Assembly (NCBI GenBank): GCA_035648415.1
Contig: DASRLO010000057.1
Span: 1 to 64,000, forward strand
Length of the DNA stretch: 64,000 nt
Reading direction: 5' to 3'
Source: DATARH01 sp035648415
GTDB taxonomy: Bacteria > Pseudomonadota > Alphaproteobacteria > ATCC43930 > CGMCC-115725
The number at the start of each line of letters is the position of its first letter. Positions within the stretch are counted from its first letter, which is position 1. The position numbers were made by a program, and so were the translations under genes. Shown one piece after another: positions 59,179 to 64,000 of this stretch. Under the pieces are notes generated by a model, which did no database searches, was not told the origin of the DNA, and worked only from the letters and a program-made list of their open reading frames with translations.

Positions 59179-59606
59179 CCGGCGACCCGATGGTGACGCT
59201 CGCCGCGACCCGCGACCCGCAAGCGGAGGCGGCTGTCAACGCCGGACTCGCTGCCTATAACCTCGATAAGTTCGGCCGCGTCGACTCGCAAACGCTCGAT
59301 ATTCTCGTGCGCGACGACAACAGCGGCGAACCCGTCGGCGGGATTCTCGGGCACACCTCGCTCGGGTTGTTCTTTCTCGACCTCTTCTACCTGCCGGCGG
59401 AGCTGCGCGGCGGCGGAATGGGCGGCCGGCTGATCAAGCTCGCCGAGACCGAAGCGCGGCGGCGCGGCTGCACCGCCGCTTTTGTCTATACCGTCACTTT
59501 TCAGGCTCCCGGATTCTACGAGCGCCACGGCTACCGTCGGCTTGGCGAAATCGCCTGCCCGCCCGACGGGGCAACCCGAATTTTCCTCAGCAAGCCGCTC
59601 GACTGA
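59175..59606 (+). CDS. GNAT family N-acetyltransferase
   Basis: A 143-aa acetyltransferase with the acetyl-CoA P-loop LPAELRGGGMGGRLIKLAET (R/Q-x2-G-x-G/A pattern) near residues 75-94 and the C-terminal YTVTFQAPGFYERHGYRRLG. It acetylates an unknown amine. Its ATG overlaps the cupin-like stop (ATGA). Its 3' end is convergent with the lipoprotein gene at 59617. Confidence 0.88.
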   Translation: MTGDPMVTLAATRDPQAEAAVNAGLAAYNLDKFGRVDSQTLDILVRDDNSGEPVGGILGHTSLGLFFLDLFYLPAELRGGGMGGRLIKLAETEARRRGCTAAFVYTVTFQAPGFYERHGYRRLGEIACPPDGATRIFLSKPLD

Positions 59607-59616
59607 CGCGACCGCT

Positions 59617-60045
59617 TTACGGCACCGGCTCGAAGCAGGGGCGGACGACCTGGTCGGGGGCCTGGTACACCCCGCACAGCAGCCCGTTGTCGATATGCAT
59701 GTCGGTGTACCGGGTGCAGTCGAAGGATGTGCCGCCGGCGATACGCTTGCAGGTCCGCGGCCGGTCGTAGAAATAGTTCTGCAGGCTCGAGGTTTCGAGG
59801 CTCCGGTTGCCCTGGCGCTGCACGGTGCCGGAGACGTGGACGGCGACCGCCGCCGGCAGAACCCGGTCGATGAAGAAATCGACTTCGGTCATATTGACCG
59901 GGCCGCGCCAATGTCCCGGATGCAGCGCTTCGCGAACCCCGAGCGGCCGGCGCGCGGCGGGATAGCGCGCCGGCTCCGGCGAACAGGACGATACGAGCAG
60001 CGTCGCCGCGAGGGCGATCAATGCCGCGCCTAGCTTGTTCGACAT
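59617..60045 (-). CDS. Hypothetical lipoprotein
   Basis: A 142-aa protein with a lipoprotein signal (LIALAATLLVSSC, lipobox VSSC at about residue 21) and four further Cys in the mature part, including RTCKR, FDC, LLC and RPC. No family is recognised. It lies 32 bp after the methylmalonyl-CoA epimerase gene on the same strand and is probably its co-transcribed neighbour. The start ATG is at 60045. Confidence 0.75.
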   Translation of the reverse strand: MSNKLGAALIALAATLLVSSCSPEPARYPAARRPLGVREALHPGHWRGPVNMTEVDFFIDRVLPAAVAVHVSGTVQRQGNRSLETSSLQNYFYDRPRTCKRIAGGTSFDCTRYTDMHIDNGLLCGVYQAPDQVVRPCFEPVP

Positions 60046-60077
60046 CTCACTCCAAAAAAACCTGTCAGGACGGTTTG

Positions 60078-60497
60078 TCAGTGCCCGGCGTGGCCGTCCT
60101 TCGGCATTTCGGCAAGTTCGAACAAGAGGTTGCCGGTCGCCTTCGGGTCGATAAAGGCGATGCGGCAATTGCCGTGGCCGATGACCGGCTCGTCGTTCAA
60201 CAGCGGTGTGCCCTTGGCCTTCAGCTCCTTCAGCGCCTCGTCGATGTCCTCGACCTCGAAGCAGATGTGGAAAAGGCTCTGGCCGTTGTCCTTGAGCCAC
60301 CTGCTTGCGCCCGATTCAGGCGTCACGCCCTGCAGCAGCTCTATATAGGTCTCGCCGACCGGCAGCATGCCGATCCGCGTCTGTACGCGCTCCTCGGTGT
60401 ATTCGAGGTCGAGCCCGAACTTGTCGCCGAGCAGCTTCGCCATCTGGTCGAGGTTCTCGACCGCGACCGCGATGTGCTCGATGCGCTTGATCTTCAT
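60078..60497 (-). CDS. mce: Methylmalonyl-CoA epimerase
   Basis: A 139-aa VOC protein whose sequence follows methylmalonyl-CoA epimerases from start to end: IEHIAVAVENLDQMAKLLGD (His ligand), MLPVGETYIELLQ, SLFHICFEVEDIDEALKELK and LLFELAEMPKDGHAGH at the end. It interconverts (R)- and (S)-methylmalonyl-CoA in propionyl-CoA metabolism. The mutase is not in the window. Confidence 0.93.
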   Translation of the reverse strand: MKIKRIEHIAVAVENLDQMAKLLGDKFGLDLEYTEERVQTRIGMLPVGETYIELLQGVTPESGASRWLKDNGQSLFHICFEVEDIDEALKELKAKGTPLLNDEPVIGHGNCRIAFIDPKATGNLLFELAEMPKDGHAGH

Positions 60498-60528
60498 CGC
60501 TCCCTCCTAGGGCGGCGTGAAATTAGTT

Positions 60529-60607
60529 CGCTTCCCGGCGCACGCCGGGACCCACCCTTTCGGCGCCCGAGAAGCCAATGAGTAGGCCCCGGCTTTCGCC
60601 GGGGAGC
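60529..60607. repeat. Dispersed palindromic element, family B-like (variant)
   Basis: CGCTTCCCGGCGCACGCCGG at the left and CCCCGGCTTTCGCCGGGG at the right, in the family B layout with changed arms, between the Ldh-family gene and mce. Confidence 0.6.
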
Positions 60608-60653
60608 GATCTCAGGAAGCACAAAGTACCAATGCGGCGATACCCCATTCCGC

Positions 60654-61721
60654 TCAAACCTGGCGCGCCGGCGCTTCGACCAGGACATTATAGCCACGCG
60701 CCGCCTCGGCGATCTCGCGCCAGGTCTCGTCGTCGACCGGGACGCCTTCGGCGATGCGCTGGGCGCGCATCAGGCGCTCGGGATCGCCGGGGATCAATAC
60801 CGGCTCGCCCGATTTGCGCGGTGGCGAGGCGGTCACGTATTCGGTCATCGCCGTGATCTCGTCGACGAGCCAGGCGCGGTCGGTGATCCGCCCCGGATCG
60901 ATGACGATCAGCAGCATGCCGTTGGTGACGGATTCGTTGTCGATCCGCTCCGGCCGCATCGTGCCGCTGCCGGTGACCGCGCCCGCCAGCATCTCGCAGA
61001 TAAAGGCGAGCGCGTAGCCCTTGTGCTCGGCGAAAGTGAGGAGCGCGCCGCGCGGCCGCCGGTACATGACATTGGGGTCGCCGGTCGGCTGCCCGTCGGG
61101 GCCGAGCAGGGTGTCGGCGGCGATCTCCTCGCCCTTGTTGCGCGCGACGCGAACCTTGCCCATCGCGATCCGGCTCGTCGCCATGTCGGCGACGATCGGC
61201 CGGTCGGGTGACGGGCCGGGGATCGCGATCGTCACCGGGTTGGTGCCGAAGCGCGCGTCGCCGCCGCGCCACGGCGCCACCGCCGGACGCTGGTCGGTGA
61301 TGTTGACAAACGAGATCGAAACGAGGCCCTCGGCGGCGCACATCTCGCCATAGGTGCCGACCCGGCCGATATGGTGCGCATTGCGCAGCGCGACGACCGC
61401 GACGCCGGTTTCCTGCGCCCGGGCGATGCCGAGGAGGGTCGCCTCGCGGGCGACGATCTGGCCGTAGCCGCGCGCGCCGTCATAGACGATGAAGGCGCCG
61501 CTGTCGCTGACGACATGCCCCTTCTCGTTGGCCGCCGCCTTACCGTTGCCGAGGTTGCGCAAATAGGAGGGGATCATCCCGACGCCGTGGCTGTCATGGC
61601 CCTTGAGATTGGCCTCGACGAGGTGGTCGGCGATGGTCCCGGCCTCGTCCTCGCTGCTCCCGGCGGCGACAAACACCCGCCGCCCGATGCGGCGCAGTTC
61701 GGTATGGTGGATCAAGGGCAT
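60654..61721 (-). CDS. Ldh family oxidoreductase (malate/L-lactate/ureidoglycolate dehydrogenase type)
   Basis: A 355-aa NAD(P)-dependent 2-hydroxyacid dehydrogenase of the type-2 malate/L-lactate dehydrogenase fold. It has HTELRRIGRRVFVAAGSSED, LKGHDSHGVGMIPSYLRNLG (catalytic His48 region), ALRNAHHIGRVGTYGEM and GDARFGTNPVTIAIPGPSPD. The start at 61721 (MPLIHHTEL) was chosen; the frame runs to 61853 without family similarity. The substrate cannot be specified. It lies 10 bp after pheA on the same strand. Confidence 0.9.
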   Translation of the reverse strand: MPLIHHTELRRIGRRVFVAAGSSEDEAGTIADHLVEANLKGHDSHGVGMIPSYLRNLGNGKAAANEKGHVVSDSGAFIVYDGARGYGQIVAREATLLGIARAQETGVAVVALRNAHHIGRVGTYGEMCAAEGLVSISFVNITDQRPAVAPWRGGDARFGTNPVTIAIPGPSPDRPIVADMATSRIAMGKVRVARNKGEEIAADTLLGPDGQPTGDPNVMYRRPRGALLTFAEHKGYALAFICEMLAGAVTGSGTMRPERIDNESVTNGMLLIVIDPGRITDRAWLVDEITAMTEYVTASPPRKSGEPVLIPGDPERLMRAQRIAEGVPVDDETWREIAEAARGYNVLVEAPARQV

Positions 61722-61731
61722 GTCGGGTTCC

Positions 61732-62580
61732 TCAGGCTTTAGCGCGCTCGGGTGCGGCGGGGTAGACGCCCAGAATCCTGACCTCGGTCGAGAAGAATTC
61801 GAGCTCCTCCAACGCGAGCTGCAGCGGCCGGTCGTCGGGGTGCGCCTCGACATCGGCGTAGAACTGGGTCGCGGTGAAATTGCCCTCGACCATGTAGCTT
61901 TCGAGCTTGGTCATGTTGACCGTGTTGGTGGCGAACCCGCCGAGCGCCTTGTAGAGCGCGGCCGGCACGTTGCGCACGTTGAAGACGAAGGTGGTGACGG
62001 TCGGCGCGCCGCGCGGCGCGCGCTTTTCCTCGCGCGACATGACGAGAAACCGCGTCGTGTTGTGCGCCGCGTCCTCGATATTGGCGGCCAGCGATACGAG
62101 CCCGTAGATCTTGCCGGCGAGTTCCGAGGCGATCGCCGCGACCCCGGCATCGCGCCGCTCCGCCAGTTCGGCGGCGGCGCCGGCGGTATCGACCGCGACC
62201 ACCGGCGTCAGCCCGTGCTGGCGCATGAAATTGCGGCATTGGCCGAGCGCGTGGACATGGCTGCGCACGGTCTTGATGCCGTCGAGCGTCGCGCCCGGCG
62301 GCGCCAGCAAATGATGATGCACCGGCTCAAAATGCTCGCCGATGATGAAGAGGCCCGAATCGGGCATCAGATGGTGGATGTCGGCGACGCGGCCGGCGAC
62401 CGAGTTCTCGATCGGGATCATGCCGAGCGCCGCCTTGCCGTCGCGCACCGCCGCGAACGCGTCGTCGAACTGGGTGCAGGGCAGCGTCTCCATTTCTGGA
62501 AACGCGTGCCGGCAAGCGAGGTCGGAATAGGCGCCGGGCGCGCCCTGGAAGGCGATCAGGCGGGTGGGATCGGTAGTCAT
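61732..62580 (-). CDS. pheA: Prephenate dehydratase
   Basis: A 282-aa prephenate dehydratase that makes phenylpyruvate for phenylalanine synthesis. It has IAFQGAPGAYSDLACRHAFP, IPIENSVAGRVADIH and the regulatory ACT domain with TTFVFNVRNVPAALYKAL and NMTKLESYMVEGNFTATQFY. There is no chorismate-mutase domain, as expected for the monofunctional form. It is downstream of kdsB with a family B element in the 124-bp gap. Confidence 0.96.
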   Translation of the reverse strand: MTTDPTRLIAFQGAPGAYSDLACRHAFPEMETLPCTQFDDAFAAVRDGKAALGMIPIENSVAGRVADIHHLMPDSGLFIIGEHFEPVHHHLLAPPGATLDGIKTVRSHVHALGQCRNFMRQHGLTPVVAVDTAGAAAELAERRDAGVAAIASELAGKIYGLVSLAANIEDAAHNTTRFLVMSREEKRAPRGAPTVTTFVFNVRNVPAALYKALGGFATNTVNMTKLESYMVEGNFTATQFYADVEAHPDDRPLQLALEELEFFSTEVRILGVYPAAPERAKA

Positions 62581-62609
62581 ATATATTCCTGACTAACCAT
62601 CTCAGAACC

Positions 62610-62686
62610 GTCTTCCCCGCGAAAGCGGGGACCCAGGGCGAGCGACGAGGCACTTGCCCCTGGGTCCCCGCTTTCGCGGGGAAGAC
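62610..62686. repeat. Dispersed palindromic element, family B (perfect arms)
   Basis: A 21-bp perfect inverted repeat: GTCTTCCCCGCGAAAGCGGG at the left and its exact complement CCCGCTTTCGCGGGGAAGAC at the right. CCCAGGGCGAGCGACGAGG is in the middle. It is the best-preserved copy of family B in the window. Confidence 0.92.
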
Positions 62687-62704
62687 GAGTAATTATGGCG
62701 CATA

Positions 62705-63466
62705 CTAGCGCCTGGCCTCGACCAGCGCGCGGGCGCGTTCGAGGTCGGCTGGGGTATCGACCTGCACGCCGAGCCGCTCGGGCTCGATCAGCGCCACGGC
62801 CATCGTCATGCCGTTTTCCAGCGCGCGCAATTGCTCCAACCGCTCGCGCTCCTCGAGCACGCCGCGCGGCAGGGCGACGAAGCGTTCGAGCGCGGCGCGG
62901 CGATAGGCGTAAAGCCCGATATGCTCGTAATGCGGGCCGTCGCCCCACGGCACGACGGCCTTCGAGAAATACAGCGCCCGCGCCCAGCCCGCCGGGTCGG
63001 CGAAGCCGGCGACGACCTTGTTGACGCTGGTGTCGGCGAGCGCCGCCGGGTCGGCGATGACCGCGCCCAGGGTCGCGATGTCGATATCGGGGTCGGCGAG
63101 GCCCGCGGCGGCCAGCCTGACCGCCGCGGGGTCGAGCGTCGGCAAATCGCCCTGCACATTGATGACCGCGTCATGCGCGCGTCCCGGATCGAGCGCGGCG
63201 AGCGCCGCGGCGATCCGGTCCGAGCCGGTCGGCAGGCCGGGGGCGGTCAGCACCGCGCGCCCACCCGCCGCCTCGACCGCGTCGGCGATCTCGCGGTCGC
63301 CGCAGGCGACGACGACCGGCCCCAGCGCGGCGGCCACCGCGCGGCGCCAGACATGGACGATCATCGGCTCGCCGGCGATCGGCGCCAGCGGCTTCCCCGG
63401 CAGCCGGGTCGAGGCCAGCCGCGATGGGATCAGGACGATCGGGTTGTGCGGCGCGGTTCGCGTCAC
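62705..63466 (-). CDS. kdsB: 3-deoxy-manno-octulosonate cytidylyltransferase
   Basis: A 253-aa CMP-KDO synthetase that activates KDO for lipid A-core synthesis. It has the N-terminal NPIVLIPSRLASTRLPGKPL, INVQGDLPTLDP with the metal-binding Asp, and LYAYRRAALERFVALP. The start is a GTG at 63466 (VTRTAPHNPIVLIP). The gene order kdsB-pheA next to a divergent membrane cytochrome c is typical of alphaproteobacteria. Confidence 0.95.
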   Translation of the reverse strand: MTRTAPHNPIVLIPSRLASTRLPGKPLAPIAGEPMIVHVWRRAVAAALGPVVVACGDREIADAVEAAGGRAVLTAPGLPTGSDRIAAALAALDPGRAHDAVINVQGDLPTLDPAAVRLAAAGLADPDIDIATLGAVIADPAALADTSVNKVVAGFADPAGWARALYFSKAVVPWGDGPHYEHIGLYAYRRAALERFVALPRGVLEERERLEQLRALENGMTMAVALIEPERLGVQVDTPADLERARALVEARR

Positions 63467-63635
63467 GGTTTCATGCCGGTCGGGCGGGGAGCGACAACAT
63501 GCCCGGTTCGTGCGATTGTCGGAAGCGTGATAATTGAGTTGAGGCGCCGGGCGGAATCCGATTTGCTGCCCGCTTGGGCGAGACGGTCGGATCAAGCGCG
63601 CCGCGGGGGAGCGGGGCAGGGGAGCGGGAAGGCCG

Positions 63636-64000
63636 ATGTCGTCTTTCGAGTGGAACAAGATCATTGGCTCGGTGCTGACCGCGATGATCGTCGCGATGGC
63701 GACCGGCATCATCGCGAGCGGGATCGTCCATCCGGTGCGTCTGGAAAAGGCGGCCTACATGCCGCCGGGCGCCGCCGAGGGCGAAAGCGGCGCCGCCAAG
63801 GCCGCAGCCGGCGCGCAAGCGCCGGCCGGCCCCGAGCCGATCGGCCCCGCCATGCAAAAGGCCGACGCCAAGCACGGCGAGCAGGTCGCCAAGGTCTGCC
63901 TGCAATGCCACACCTTCGGCAAGGGCGAGCCGAACAAGATCGGTCCGAATTTGTTCGGCGTGCTGCAAGAGAACATCGCCAGCGTCCCCGGCTATACATT
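63636..64000 (+). CDS. Membrane-anchored cytochrome c family protein (partial, cut by window end)
   Basis: From ATG 63636 (Shine-Dalgarno GGGAGCGGG) the frame reads MSSFEWNKIIGSVLTAMIVA followed by a signal-anchor helix (about 10-32), an Ala/Pro/Gly-rich linker (about 45-75) and a class I cytochrome domain with the haem site VCLQCHTFGKGEPNKIGPNL. At least 121 codons are seen; the C-terminus lies beyond 64000. It resembles CycM/cytochrome c552 electron carriers to the terminal oxidase, and its maturation would need the ccm genes at 15271-19870. It is divergent from kdsB. Confidence 0.93.
   Translation, partial: MSSFEWNKIIGSVLTAMIVAMATGIIASGIVHPVRLEKAAYMPPGAAEGESGAAKAAAGAQAPAGPEPIGPAMQKADAKHGEQVAKVCLQCHTFGKGEPNKIGPNLFGVLQENIASVPGYT

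Noticed and set aside
1..64000. CRISPR array
   Set aside because: Direct repeats present are either single doublets or dispersed palindromes; no regularly spaced repeat-spacer pattern was found.

Overview
The window is a chromosomal segment of a high-GC alphaproteobacterium, with most genes strongly GC-biased at third codon positions. The best guess is a Rhodospirillales-like or related soil or aquatic lineage; this is inferred from gene order and codon use, as no rRNA is present. Supporting signs are the dxs-ispA-xseB-histone deacetylase block, a ccmF-G-H-I cytochrome c maturation operon, the pheA-kdsB-cytochrome c block at the right edge, a DUF1127 protein, and several families of short palindromic repeats between genes. 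No rRNA, CRISPR array, transposase, integrase or phage structural gene was seen. One tRNA gene (Glu, CTC) is present.

Layout. 59-5687: isoprenoid precursor genes (dxs, ispA), xseB, a histone-deacetylase-like amidohydrolase, a DUF423 membrane protein and a glycosyltransferase, all on the minus strand. 5942-9973: two sugar-nucleotide epimerase-like SDRs, yajQ, tRNA-Glu and a glycosyltransferase. 10135-15067: a metabolic group with a ThDP enzyme, a stand-alone MetE-like protein, an alpha/beta hydrolase lacking the usual Ser nucleophile, and a LigB-type dioxygenase broken by two frameshifts. 15271-20893: ccmF-G-H-I and a lytic transglycosylase. 20975-27768: a minus-strand cluster that looks like aromatic catabolism (amidohydrolase, tartrate dehydrogenase-like enzyme, two VOC proteins, HpaB-type monooxygenase, DOPA-dioxygenase-like protein) with a divergent LysR gene.

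27784-31513: an accessory islet of lower GC. It holds a frameshifted toxin-like gene with a W-H-H nuclease-type C-terminus, two tandem DUF2019 genes that are candidate immunity genes, a one-helix hypothetical protein, and then cspA and small conserved genes. 31812-55793: a large Wzx/Wzy-type exopolysaccharide locus. It carries glycosyltransferases, an XrtA-type ATPase, an O-antigen-ligase-like polymerase, a GH10 glycosidase, a flippase, a CpsD-like ATPase, a polysaccharide deacetylase, a PAP2 phosphatase, GumC/Wzz, Wza and a WcaJ-type initiating transferase. Inside it is an unusual thioesterase-GMC oxidoreductase-aldo/keto reductase module. The locus is split at 48082-51818 by a LysR-linked group (DUF1127, a short peptide, a CmcJ-like oxidoreductase, a quinone-oxidoreductase-like MDR and an NTF2-like protein).

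56014-64000: gamma-glutamyltransferase, a YafY-type regulator divergent from a short peptide/cupin/GNAT unit, a lipoprotein, methylmalonyl-CoA epimerase, an Ldh-family dehydrogenase, prephenate dehydratase, kdsB and a membrane-anchored cytochrome c cut by the window end. The most notable observations are the toxin/immunity locus, the EPS modification module, a ccmH whose apparent N-terminus is encoded by a palindromic repeat, two related short peptides in two separate regulator-linked units, and the Lys-for-Ser hydrolase.
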